From Ichthyophis bannanicus (Eukaryota > Chordata > Amphibia > Gymnophiona > Ichthyophiidae): a stretch of DNA of 64,000 bases. Made by a program: the position numbers and the translations under genes. This document shows positions 31,260 through 42,375 of the stretch, piece after piece (the stretch's first letter is position 1; the number at the start of each line of letters is the position of its first letter). Below the pieces are notes generated by a model that saw only the letters and a program-made list of their open reading frames with translations, ran no database searches and was not told where the DNA came from. The stretch is from the NCBI GenBank assembly GCA_033557465.1, contig CM066037.1:516452686-516516685 (forward strand). Direction: 5' to 3'.

Positions 31260-31780
31260 TGTCACTTCAGCATAAGATTTCTGCTATGACATAACCTGGA
31301 TACCTTCTAAGATGACCACAAAAGATTCTGTAGTACAAATAAAGGAGGCTCTATGAAGTTTCAAAAGCTCGTGTACTATAAATATCTTCTCTGTTAATTC
31401 TTTGGAAAGTGTCATTACCTACCGGACTACATTTTTATCCAGGATCAATATGGCTGCAAAACCTCCAAACTTGACTGATGATCATCTATGGCTTATCCCA
31501 AGAATGCACAGTTTGAGCTTTAACATGCTAAAGAATGTGTGCAATGCAAAACATCTGACTATATCAAAAAAGAACTTTTCAATATTGCTACTGAGATGTT
31601 CAAAGTAATGCAATATAGGTTAGTGCAGAAGATAGCTAATAAGGTCATGGTAAAGTTAAAAATGCATTTCAAACCAGCAGTGCTTAGCCTGAAGCTGAAA
31701 CATGAAGTTAGCAGATTACCAATATATTTAATAGACAAATTCAAGAACAAACAAAAGGAAGAAAAACTCAAATCAGCATA
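31260..31780. other. No recognisable feature
   Basis: Sequence between DIRS-2 and the L2-like LINE. Two overlapping short frames (31402-31608 and 31539-31781, Lys-rich) have no motif I recognise and are more likely chance or very old repeat than genes. Confidence 0.4.
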
Positions 31781-32559
31781 ATACTGGACCAAAATCTGAG
31801 CTTCCAACCTCACATTCTGCAAGTCACCAGAGCTCCATACTTCCAAAATATGACAGTCTGAAACAGTTGACCCCTACTAGACTACAACTTCAGAAATGTC
31901 TGTCAAGCACCCCAACACCCCCATACTTGATTATGCAAACATAATAAACCAGGGGCTTCCCAAATCCACCCTACTCCCTTCGCACAGGCACCAGTCAGCG
32001 TAACACATCACACCTATCCTGAAGCAGTTACACTGGCTTCACATCCACACCAGGGTTAAATACAAAGTCTCATTGACCATCTTCAAGACCATCCACCCTC
32101 TCTCAAGGAATATTCTTCATCCTCTCCTTCTCCAGTCCTCCAGTAAGAGAGAAAGGCCAACCACAACCTCCTCTCAGTTCCAGTCTGTCACTCGCACCCA
32201 CCACCTGGAACTCCCTCAGTCCAGAGATACGATCACTTACAGATGTTGGTGAGTTTTGCCACAAGCTAAAAACCTTCCCCTGGAACATTTCAGATCCATT
32301 ATCTAACCCCTCCCCCCTTCCATTTTCAACATCTTCCGAGCTTTTACAATGCTTTGCCCTGTTTCTCCAGCAGCTCACCCATTGATCAGACACGTCTCCA
32401 TTAACTATGTTTAAAAACTTATCTCGGGGGGCGGAGCCTGATGTCCAGCGGGTAGGACGCTTTGCGTTGAAGCTCCCGAGAGGCCTACTTAGAATCCTGA
32501 CTTAATACCTATACAAATTTACTATTTCGCTCCGAGCTGACCGGGGCACCTCGGGGGGG

Positions 32560-33407
32560 ATGGCGGCCCATAAACCAGCGCGCTTGGACTTCGGGTCTCC
32601 TTCTTCTTCTCACGGAAAACGTTCCAAAACAGAGGTGTCCTCCCCACAGAAGATGGTCCCATTTCGTGAAAACCCCGAAATGCACCTGGAGATTTTGGAG
32701 GAAATACGCGGCGTGAAGGAATTGGTGCAGTCCAATGGAGAAGCGCTTCGGGCCATGCGAGAAGACTTTGGAGTGCTCCAGGACCGACTTGAAAGTCTTT
32801 CATTACGGCAGGACAACATGGCGGGGGTCCTCGACTCGCACGAGGTGCGCTTGGGCAAACTGGACAAGGCTGAGCGCCAGATACAGAATCTTCAAAAGGA
32901 GTTAGAAGATAGCAATAATCGAGCCCGTCGCAACAATGTGAGGCTCCTCGGAATGCCGGAGGGGTGGAAGCAGGAGATATAAGAGAATTCTTGCTCAAAA
33001 CTCTTCCCTCCTTGCTGAAGATCACTTTTCACAGAGAACTGGAAATCGATCGCGCACACCGTGTTCCTGCCCACATGGCGCTCAACCGCACGACCCCCCG
33101 GCCTATTATCTTTAGCTTGCTACGATATCAACAAGTGGAACAAATTTTACATGCTGCCCGAGCGAATCATCATTTGGAATTTGAAGGTCGTAAGGTCTCC
33201 TTCTTTCCTGATTTGGCAAAGCCTACCGTTGACCGTCGGAAGAAACTCCTTGCTTTTCGCCCTCGACTTCAACAGCTACAGGCTCGCTTTGGCCTGTTGT
33301 ATCCAGCGAAGCTCCGAGTGACTCTCCACAACCAAACCAGGACGTTCGAAGATCCTGATCTACTATCAACATTTTTAGACTCCAAAGAAGCAGAGCAGAT
33401 GCGCTAA
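32560..33407 (+). pseudogene. Tx1/L1-like ORF1 (coiled-coil nucleic-acid-binding protein)
   Basis: First frame 32560-32982: ATG, basic N-terminus (residues 1-30), then a heptad-rich coiled coil (about residues 45-125, from EILEEIRGVKELVQS to LQKELEDSNNRARR), leading into the RRM-like start NNVRLLGMPEG. A frameshift near 32975 moves to frame 32964-33407. This reads ELEIDRAHRVPA, PRPIIFSLLRYQ..E.IL.AAR and a C-terminal domain with DLAKPTVDRRKK and LLYPAKLRVT. It is the standard L1 ORF1 layout: coiled coil, RRM, C-terminal domain. The L1 protein is an RNA-binding trimer chaperone. A single shift breaks this copy. Confidence 0.85.
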
Positions 33408-33834
33408 TCCCAAATCTCGGACTCTTATCTGCCGGCTCTATCCGCCATTTTGAAGGGCCCGATGCTGCGGTCATAGCCAAGCACAGAAATAGCCTGGACT
33501 TTCTTTCTTTCTCTATATGACTTTTGTTTTTTGGTCTCCTATCCCTTCATGATGTGTGCCTCGGTCGGATTCGGAGCACGCACAGTCCTACAGGTTATGT
33601 GTTTTTTCAATTTAGGCCTTCTCTGGGGTTTCTCCCCGCAGACACATGGTCGCCAGTAATTTTGGGGTTTTGCTTCTCCTCTACCGTACTGCGGTTTTCT
33701 TTGTTAATGTGGGGCGCTTCATTGTATTATATTAGCTTATTTTTCCTATGTCATGTGTACAGCCAGATACAGTCAGTTTGAGGGATATAGTGAAATTATG
33801 TGTGCTATCATGCTCAGAATATTAACTTTTCTGA

Positions 33835-34560
33835 ATGGCCTTATGTAAAATCTTATTATTCACCGTCAAAGGCATTAATGGTCCACTCAAAGGAAAGAAA
33901 ATCCTTAGCTATCTTCGCCATGTGCATGTTGATTTAGTGTTTCTTCAGGAAACGCATTTAAACTCTGCTGAAACACTGAAACTCAATGCTAAGCCTCACA
34001 GGGTCGCTGCCTATTCTCCCACTGTTTCCAAATGGTACGGGATAACCATTCTGGTTAAGAAGTCTTTGCATGCTACTGTACCTGATATTAGCGCTGACAA
34101 GGAGGGTAGATGGGCCCGTGTACACCTTGAGGTTGGAGATAGTGAATTCACGTGTATTTGCATTATGCCCCGAATGTGGACAAACCTGCTTACTATGCAA
34201 GTATTGCGCAGTTGGCCTAGGCCTCTGCCAATGCTCCATTAATACTTGGTGGCGATTTTACTCAAGTGTTCCCTCAATCTTTTCTTCTCAAACAGGGTGC
34301 TCGTTGGTTGGAAGATCCAGTACCGAGTAGACCTGTGTGGCTAGATATAGAAGTGGGCCTTTGCAAACTGATTCCTCTTACCTTTTTCCCTGGTATGACT
34401 CTCCCATCAGACTCCTACTATCTACCAATGCTTTTAGACACTTTAGGTGCCTTTAATACTCTTATGCAATCTTTAGACTCCCGACTCTGGTCAGTGCAAC
34501 TTCAGCATCGCCTTCGGAGCACTAGAGTACTCCCGTCATCGGCATTCCCTACATAAGGTT
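33835..34560 (+). pseudogene. Tx1/L1-like ORF2, endonuclease N-terminus
   Basis: Frame 33835-34242: FTVKGINGPLKGKKILSYLRHVHVDLVFLQETHL is the start of an L1-clade endonuclease (normally N.NG...K...L......I..LQETH), with the metal-binding Glu in QETH. Next comes WYGITILVKKSL, then ADKEGRWARVHLEV. Later frames to 34560 are shifted and reach a GGDFTQVF-type block near 34248. The RT does not follow in recognisable form. ORF1 and ORF2 are separated by about 430 bp. Confidence 0.8.
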
Positions 34561-35719
34561 GATTGGAGACTTTCCGATCTCTCGGTAGTTCACCGGGTGT
34601 AGCATCCAATTTTACTAAACCTTATGTAATGCTATAACTAGAGATACCCCTATAGCGCAGAAAGTATGGGAGAGAGAATTGCATGTGACTTTGACCTCGG
34701 AGCAATGGAGCCTTATCTGGAGTAGAGGGACATGGGTTCCCGATCCGCCTCACTCACTCAGGCCCTCTTCTTTCTAGCCCACCGGTGTTTTTTACACTTC
34801 TCACAGATTAGACAAATGGAACACTACTCAGGGCAATGGTTGCTGGACACGTCCTGCGGCCATTGGTTCATTGCCTCATGTTATGCATGAATATCCCGCA
34901 CTATAGTATTACTGGCGTCGGGTCTGGGGTCGTATTTAGTCTATCCCGCACTCTCAGGAGCCCCTTTCTTGGAGGATAGTGGGACTTCGCCCAATTGCGG
35001 GGATCCCCTCTCTCCCAAAAATGGCTTATCTCCTTTCGAACTTTATGCTTGGCATTGCTATTTCCCTAATTAAGTAATACTGGAAAATTAGCTCCCATCT
35101 GAGCCCCAATGAATGGTGGAATCATGCCTGTCTTTACAGTAAATATGAACAAATACCTCGTCTGTTCGCTTCCTCCGTTCAGACTCCTTCTCATTGGTCT
35201 CAATGGAAGCTGCTCAATGACTATGTACATTTTGCTAAATGCTCTCATCTGACTGTCTAACTTTGTATCTAACTTTGTATATATCTTTGTCCCATGATCA
35301 TGCTGTATTGTAGATACTCTTTTGATCGTTTGATGTATAATCACTGTTAATTGGAAGCGCTCACATGCTGATATAATCGGGTAGAGAAGAAGCATCGGGG
35401 TGGGGGGTAATGGGTTTACTTTTCCTTATTGTATGCCTGTTTTGTCTCTTTTGGTGTGTTGTTTCTTTTGTTTGTTGCAAAATGAAAATAAAAGTTTAAA
35501 AAAAAAAAAAACTTATCTCAACCTAACTCATTCCCCTGAGTCAGGTTAACATACAATTTACCTTGTTTCTGGTTGTATACATTAGTTATTGTTAAGTTTG
35601 ATCAACACGATTTACCTTGTTCCATGTTAAACTTGTTCTAATTGCTTCCTGAACACCGCTGTGACTGGTAGATACAGCGGGTACAAAAAAATTGGTAAAT
35701 AAAATTAATTATTCAACAA

Positions 35720-37400
35720 AAGACAAAATAACCCTCTCCAGTCTTTAATCTACTTCCACAAACTTCTTGGGATCACTTCATGAATGCATTCAGCCCAACT
35801 AAAGAAGAAAATTATCTTACCTTTTTCTGATCTTCGAGCTTGTGACTGACTGGATTCCTCCCATGTCTATTCATTTCTGAAGATAAATCCATCACATTTA
35901 CTCTCAGTCCTTCAAAATGAATTGTCCAAAAAAAAATCTAATCCAACATGCACAAACTACAAAAACAAAGAGTTTCTGTGGTCATCACGCCTTCATTTCT
36001 GAACTTTGTTAATTGGAAGGAATGATCAAAACTAGACCAATCACAATAGGAAAAATAAACTTTGCAATTCACTCTTGGGTCCACCCAATTCAGCATATCG
36101 TTTTGAAAGAGAGGCGCTTCAGAAGAGAAATATTCATCCAGTGCTATGACTCCAGAAGTTATCTGTTCCTTTCTTCTTGGGTTTCCATTCTATAGAAGAG
36201 TTACATCTTGCCTGTAATCCTAACAAAAAACAGAAACATGCAGTAAGATTACGCTGTATTTCGATGCCATCTGCTGTGCCTGCTTATACACGTTTTCTCT
36301 TTAAATGTAGCTGTTCTAAAGTAAAATCTTTTACAGTATCATGTAGCAGACCTTATACTATGCTAAGCAGTGCAGAATAGTAGGTTCTATGCCCTTATAC
36401 CTACAGAAAACTAAAAGCATTAAATAGTCTCAGACCCAATGCTCATAACACTGGTTTGAGTTATACATCTACACCATACTTTTTATCTTCTGAGGGATGA
36501 ATGGGATGAAAATTGCCTTTAAACTCCTGTAGTTTTGTAAAATTATGATTAGACTGGACAAAACTTTACTAAGTAAGCATCTTACTGTTATTACTGTTTA
36601 AAAAAACAAAGATGGGTAGATATGGCGGCTTTGAAAAGCTAATAAATGCTTAAAGATGCAAGCCTTTGTTACTACTAAGTTCTCAATCTAGCACTCCTTG
36701 CCTTTTGTTGCAACAACTTTTTTCTGTAATTGCCCATGTTTATTGTTGAAAAACATGACTTAAATTCTCATCATTAAGAGACTAGAATATTTTCAAGAAG
36801 CACAGATAAACTCCAACAGTGTATGACATATAGGATAAAAAGTAACACCAAATCTAGCAACCCTTCCAATTACAGGTGTGAATCAGGGAGCTACGCTTTT
36901 GGGGGTAATTTTGTAAGGCGCCACAGAAAGTTACATGCCGCTCCTTTTTTCTTGGGTTTCTATTCTATAGAAGGGTTACATCTTGCCTGTAAATCATGTA
37001 TTTTCAATAACTTATACACATACTCTGAGTAGTCACTATTCTGCAAGTACATGTGTCGCGTCAATTGAAAGTATAGGCAATGTGGGCATGCACATGGGCA
37101 AATCTTGAGCAGAGCATACATTTACATGTGTAAATTACACAATACTATAATTAACGTGTTCATGAATAATCTAGGTGTAGGCATTTATACTAGCAACAAG
37201 GCTGGCATAAGTGCTCACACCTAGATTTACCGCATTTGTTTTGACCACTTACGCTCCTATTTTATAAAGTATGCACTTATTTGACTTTATAAAATAGGCA
37301 CTGGTGACATGTTTACGCAGGAATTCATAAAACAACCCTCATTCTGTACAATTCTGCACTTTCAATTCGTTTTGTAAGCATTTATGTTTTATCGATAAAC
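35720..37400. other. Mostly unidentified sequence with a 50-bp direct duplication
   Basis: AT-rich sequence with no recognisable coding motif. The stretch 36166-36219 (cctttcttcttgggttt..., ending in ttacatcttgcctgtaa) recurs in the same orientation at 36941-36995 with a few differences. The part 36895-37330 is rich in phrases such as gggggtaattttgtaa that look like DNA-transposon ends, but I could not delimit an element. Confidence 0.4.
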
Positions 37401-39004
37401 CCAAACTAATCTATACATAGAAACATAGAAATATGACGACAGAAAAAGACCACATGGCCTATCTAGTCTGTCCTTCCATATCAACAACTACAACAGTCCC
37501 CTTTTTACCTTCAGAGATCCTCTGTGTTTGTCCCATGCTTTTTTGAATTCAGTTACTGTCGTCATCTCTATCACCTTCACCTGGAGACTATTCCATGGAT
37601 TCACTACTCTTTCCGTAAAAAAATATTTCCGCATATCACTCCTGAATCTATCTCCCATCACACTCATCCCATGTCCCCTCATAGCAGAACTTGCTTTCAA
37701 TTGAAAGAGGCTCTCTCCCTGAACATTTATGCCACGGAGGTATTTAAACATCTCAATCATATCACCTCTATCCCGCCTTTCCTCTAAGGTGTACATATTA
37801 AGATCCTTAAGTCTGTCCTCATATGCTTTATAATGAAGGCCACTAATCATTTTAGTACCCACCCTCTGCACAGACTCCACCCTGTTCACATCCTTTTGAA
37901 GGTGCAGTCTCCAGAATTGCACACTATACTCCAAATGAGGTTGCACCAAAGACTTATACAGAGGCATTATCACCTCCTTTTTTCTGCTAGCCATTCCCCT
38001 CCGTATGCACCCAAGCATCCTTCTAGCTTTTGCCGTCGCCTTTTCTACCTGTTTAGCTACTTTGAGATCATCAGACACAAACACGCCTAGGTCCCCTTCT
38101 TCTTTAGTCGACAAAAGTACTTCACCCCCTATACCAGTGATGGCTAACCTTTTTGAGCCCGAGTGCCCAAACTGCCGCACAAAACCAAAGAATTTCCTCA
38201 AAGTGCCAGCACGTCATTTGCATAAGTGGTCTTATTTGCATAAATATTTGCATAATGTTACCATACACTAACTTTTAGTAAACATGTCTCTTAATGAGTG
38301 TATGGATAAAGAAAGACTAAAAGATTTCTACATTACTATAATCCAGTGCCAACCGCCAGGCACATTAGGAACTACTACAAACGCTGCCCATTTAGAACCA
38401 TAGCAAACCCGCCGTATCCTGACAGCATTACCAGGACTCACAAAGCACCATACCCTACCTATCAAAAGGCAACACTGCAAATATTAAACCAATACATTTC
38501 AGTGAATACTGGGGAAAGAGAACAAGTGGCAACGTCAAATAGGAATTTCCTCTTGTACAAAACAAAGCGCAGATGTTAATGATGCACATTTCCCAGAGCT
38601 GACATATTCCAGTTAATAAATTCAAAATAAATACATATCGTTCTACCTATTGTGCATTTTGTTTCAGTTTCAAATGGTCCATCCATTTTCTTCAGGTTTC
38701 TTCAGGTTTTATGCTAACTCTCCATTGTCTGATATCCATTTGTCCTTTCTTCTCTCCTAGTTTTTTCCATTCTCTCTACATCTGCTTTAACATACTAATC
38801 TTTCTCCTTTTGCTCTTTCCTCGTTGCTATTTCATCCACACAAATTTTACCCCTCCATCCTCAATCCCCAATTACTCTCCCAATACCTGGCCAATTGTAG
38901 ATTTTTCATCCCTCCTACACAAAATATTTTTCCCCTCTCCATTTTACTCTCCCAGCCCCATCCCATTCTAATCCTCCCCCAACATCAGCTCCCTTCTAGT
39001 TCCA

Positions 39005-39655
39005 GTCTCACCCAGCATCCATTCCCTTCTTCAAGCCCCCCACTTCCCCTCAGCCCATTTCCATTCCAAGCCCCGTCCCCATCAGCTATTTGCAGTTCAA
39101 GCCCCCCACTTCCCCTCAGCCCATTTCCATTCCAAGCCCCATCCCACAAAGCTATTTGCAGTTCAAGCCCCCTTCCACTCAGCCCATTTCCAGTCCTAGC
39201 AACCCCCCCAACCCATTACCAGTCCTAGCCCCCCATAGCCCACTCCCAGTCCTAATCCCACCAGCCCATTTCCAGTCCTAACCTCCCCATCAGCCCACTC
39301 CCAGTCCTAATCCCCATCACTCAATTTTTAGTTTAAGCCCCCCCAGCGCCCATCACCACTCCTAACCCCGCCCCCAGCGCCCATCACCACTCCTAACCCC
39401 CAGCCAGCGCCCATCACCACTCCTAACCCCCCCAGCCAGCCCAGTGCCCATCACCACTCCTAACCCCCCCCAGCCAGCCCAGTGTCCATCACCACTCCTA
39501 ACCCCCCCAGCCCAGCCCATCACTACTCCTAACACCCCCCAGCCCAGCCCAGCCCAGCCCATCACCACTCCTAACCCCCCCCAGCCCAGCCCAGCCCAGC
39601 CCATCACACCACTCCTAACCCCCACCCCCCTCCAGCCCAGCCCAGCCCAGCCCAG
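39005..39655 (+). repeat. C-rich minisatellite inside the hAT element
   Basis: Tandem units drift along the tract. The first are agcccatttccattccaagc-like (39040-39180), then agcccactcccagtcctaa-like (39180-39320), and then agcgcccatcaccactcctaa with ccagcccagccc spacers (39345-39650). The unit length varies between roughly 20 and 45 bp. One strand is almost free of G over short units. Reading frames here are by-products of the repeat. Confidence 0.9.
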
Positions 39656-39662
39656 GGAAATT

Positions 39663-40086
39663 TAAAAAAAAAAACACAACCCTGTCTGCTGCCGTTGTCG
39701 GGGCCGCCGCGGCAGAATCGAGCGTGCCGCGGGGCCCCCCTGTACCCACCCGGCAGAGCCTGTCCTCCCCGTAGCAGCTCTCTCTTTGGAGCTGCAGTCA
39801 GACGCGCCGGCTTGCAGAGCGCGAGGGAAGAGTTCCCTCGCTGCTCTGTTAAGCCCGCGGGCTGATGGGAAGTTCCCATCAGCCCCCGCGGGCTTAACAG
39901 AGTCGCGAAAGGGAAACTCTTCCCTTCGCGCTCTGCAAGCCGGCGCGTCTGACTGCAGCTCCAAAGAGAGAGCTGCTACGGGGAGGACAGGCTCTGCCGG
40001 GTGGGTACAGGGGGGCCCCGCGGCACGCTCGATTCTGCCGCGGCGGCCCCGACAACGGCAGCAGACAGGGGGGTTGTTTTTTTTTT
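39663..40086. repeat. GC-rich near-perfect palindrome, arms about 200 bp
   Basis: Two arms, 39663-39871 and 39873-40086, are reverse complements with few mismatches and small indels and almost no spacer (centre near 872 in the 39,000s: gatgggaagttcccatc). Outer parts are poly-A/poly-T, and inner parts are GC-rich (ccgccgcggcagaat, gccggcttgcagagcgcg). As RNA or single-stranded DNA it would form one long hairpin. Frames crossing it on both strands are not genes. Confidence 0.93.
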
Positions 40087-40636
40087 CGATTGCGGACCTT
40101 CCCGCGTGCCAGCTGCAAGGCCTTCGCGTGCCACAGCTGGCACGCGTGCCATAGGTTCGCCATCGCTGCCCTATACTATATTGCTCCCTTGGATTGCTGC
40201 AGCCCAAATGCATGACCTTACATTTTTTAACATTAAATCCCAGCTGCCAAATTCTAGACCATTCTTCAAGCTTAGCTAGATCCCTCCTCATGTTATCTAC
40301 ACCCTCCTGGGTGTCTACTCTATTGCAGATTTTGGCATCATCCGCAAAGAGGCAAACCTTACCTGACAGCCCTTCCGCTATATCACTAACAAAGATGTTA
40401 AAAAGAATCGGACCAAGGACAGATCCCTGGGGCACACCACTGGTAACATCCTTCTCAGAGTGAGCTCCATTTACCTGTACTCTTTGTCGCCTCCCACCCA
40501 ACCAATTTCTAACCCAAGCAGTAACTTTAGGGTCCATCCCTAGGGCGCTCAGTTTGTTTATAAGTCACCTGTGAGGAACAGTGTCAAAGGCTTTACTGAA
40601 ATCTAAATACACCACATCTAGGATCCAACTCCCTGG

Positions 40637-42370
40637 TCACCCAATCAAAGAAATCAGATTTGTCTGACAAGACCTGCCTCTGGTGAATCCATGCTGCCTT
40701 GGATCCTGTAATCCGCTGGACTCCAGAAACCTCACTATTTTCTCTTTCAGCAGCATTTCCAATAATTTACTCACCAGCGAAGTTAAACTAACCGGCCTGT
40801 AGTTTTCAACCACATCCTTACTTCCGCTTTTGTGTAAAGGCACCACATGAGCCTCTCTCTCTCCAGTCCTTTGGCACCACTCCCGACTCCAACGAGGCAC
40901 TGAAAAGGTCAGTCAGTGGAGCTGCTAGAACGTTCCCAAGTTCCTTCAGTATTCTAGGGTGTATCCCATCCAGTCCCATCGCTTTGTCTACTTTAAGTTG
41001 AGCTAGTTTCTCACGAACACAGTCTTCTGAAAATTGTTCAAGATGTCCCTCGCTTCTGTTCCTGTTTGTGGGTGTTTCTGAGGTCCTGCTCCTGGTTCTT
41101 CATTTGTGCACACAGAACAAAAATATTTGTTAAGCAATTCCACTTTATCCTTATCAGCTTCTACATATTTCTCCCCTGCACCCTTGAGTATGAGAATACC
41201 ACTTTTGCCCTTCCTGTTCTCACTAACATATCTGAAAAATGTCTTATCCCACCATTTTATTGCATTGGCTATTTCCTCCTCCTTTTGAATCTTTGCCTTC
41301 CTGACTACTTTGCTAGCTTCTCTAGGTTTTTCCAAATATAGATGCCTGTCTTCCTCTCTCTGTGATCTCTTGTATTTCATGAAGGCCTCCCCTCTTTCTT
41401 CACTTTTTCAGCTACTTCTTTCAAAAGCCATAGTGGTCTCCTTTTCCTTTTACCTTTATTTACCATTTTAACAAAAAGGTCGGTTGCCCTTAAAATATCT
41501 CCTTTCAGTTTTGCCCACTGTTTTTCTATACCCCCCAGCTGTTCCCATCCCACTAACGACTCCGTGAGGTACTGGCCCATCTTGGCAAAGTTAGTCTTCC
41601 TAAAGTCTAAGATCCTCACCTTTGAATGGATTCTAACAGCTCTAGTCCTAATATCGAACCACACCATATGGTGATCACTGGATGCAAAATGATCTCCTAC
41701 AACAGCAGAAACACTTTCACCATTGGTAAGCACCAAGTCCAGTATGGCCCCTTCACATGTGGGGTCTGTTACCAATTGCCTGAATAGTTCTCCCTGTAGA
41801 GAATCCAGGATCTCCTTACTTCTAGATGATACTGCAGCAGGAATGTGTCAATCAACATCTGGCATATTGAAATCTCCTATCAGTAGCACTTCCCCTTTCC
41901 TAGTAATGCTGCATATGTCTTCAATCAACTCTGTCCAACTCTTCCTCTTGTGAGGGAGGTCTGTATATCACACCAATGCAAATAGATTTTCCCTCTTCTT
42001 GTTTAACCCACAATGCCTCCTCTCTCCCTTTTAAGCTCTGTAATTCCAAAGCTTTAATAGTAGTTTTTACATCTAGTGCCACACCTCCTCCCCTTCTTCC
42101 TACCCTGTCCTTTCTGAATAAAGTATAGCCAGGTATTACTACATCCCAATCATGGTTTTCTGTGAACCATGTTTCTGTAACTGCCACTAAATCCAAGTCA
42201 GCCACTCCCACCAAAGCTTCATCATCAGGGATCTTATTTCCCATGCTATGAGCATTTATACATACTCCTTTCCATATGTTACCCCTGTTACCCATTTCCA
42301 TAAAGGTATTTAATGTATCACCTACCTGGGGGCTTTCACCTACCTGGGGGCTTTCTTCACCCATCCCCAA
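40637..42370 (-). pseudogene. CR1 copy A ORF2 endonuclease, linker and RT start
   Basis: Frame 41921-42370 begins MGMGEESPQVGESPQVGDTLN and reaches CINAHSMGNK, TETWFTENHDWDV (catalytic Glu), GRRGGGVALDVKT and IGVIYRPPSQEEE. Frame 41377-41775 gives LDLVLTNGE, SSDHHMVWF (catalytic Asp-His) and VRILDFRKTNFAKMG. Frame 41003-41380 is the linker, and 40637-40900 has HKSGSKDVVENYRPVSLTSLVSKLLE and QHGFTRGRSCQTNL. The ESPQVG duplication comes from a 17-bp tandem repeat at 42323-42356. Frames are joined by several shifts. Confidence 0.87.
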
Positions 42371-42375
42371 CGAAT

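Larger units (their letters stand above)
32426..35506 (+). mobile_element. Tx1/L1-like LINE with target-site duplications
   Basis: A 3.08-kb insertion flanked by a 13-bp direct repeat, aaaaacttatctc, at 32413-32425 and 35507-35519. It has a GC-rich 5' UTR (32426-32559), ORF1 with a coiled coil, the start of ORF2 (endonuclease) and a poly-A end after an aataaa signal near 35485. The length is about half that expected of a full L1-type element, and the RT core is not recognisable, so most of ORF2 has been lost. It inserted into the 3' part of L2-2. Confidence 0.85.
31780..35715 (+). mobile_element. L2-like LINE 3' region, split by a Tx1/L1 copy (L2-2)
   Basis: 31780-32425 encodes the end of an L2-type ORF2 in shifting frames: LDYANIINQGLPKS (normally LDYCN...GLPKS), HITPILKQLHWL, and RVKYKVSLTIFKTIHPL. 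It resumes after the Tx1 insertion at 35520 and ends near 35715. The 3' end is an accgctgtgac...acagcgggta hairpin-like section followed by ggtaaataaaat. Only the C-terminal and 3' UTR parts remain. Confidence 0.75.
38135..40168. mobile_element. hAT-type non-autonomous DNA transposon
   Basis: A 2,034-bp insertion in the CR1 RT with a perfect 8-bp target duplication, ccctatac, at 38127-38134 and 40169-40176. The ends are inverted (cagtgatggctaacct on the left; the reverse complement of the right end is cagcgatggcgaacct). The 8-bp duplication and CAG.GATGGC ends are hAT hallmarks. No transposase frame is recognisable, so it is non-autonomous. Its interior holds AT-rich sequence (38160-38980), a C-rich minisatellite and a long palindrome. 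Confidence 0.92.
37488..40620 (-). pseudogene. CR1 copy A reverse transcriptase, split by hAT
   Basis: Upstream part (40176-40620): YLDFSKAFDTV (motif A region), VTSGVPQGSVLGPILF (motif B), CLFADDAKICN (motif C, both Asp intact), NMRRDLAKLEEW, FNVKKCKVMHLGCSNPREQYSI. Downstream of the hAT element the same protein resumes at about 38126 with GGEVLLSTKEEGDLGV. It runs to FFTERVVNPWNSLQVK and a stop at 37488. Catalytic residues are intact; the transposon and small shifts break the frame. The open frame that appears to run from 40537 into the transposon (to 39662) is a chance read-through. Confidence 0.88.

Noticed and set aside
39345..39655. Possible CRISPR-like array or telomere-like repeat because of regular cctaacccc units
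   Set aside because: There are no unique spacers of constant length, and the unit differs from the vertebrate telomere repeat; it is a minisatellite inside a transposon.
38824..39665. Pro/Ser-rich plus-strand frames and the Gly/Trp-rich minus-strand frame over 39362-39625
   Set aside because: They are translations of the C-rich minisatellite; the composition follows from the repeat unit.
39786..40154. Plus-strand 122-codon frame in GC-rich sequence
   Set aside because: It lies entirely in the palindrome, and similar frames appear on the other strand because the arms are inverted copies. No domain is recognisable.
39662..40537. A 291-codon minus-strand frame that looks like a fusion of CR1 RT with an Arg/Ala-rich protein
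   Set aside because: The RT part is CR1 copy A. The frame then crosses the hAT boundary at 40168 and runs through the palindrome, so the second half is a chance read-through.
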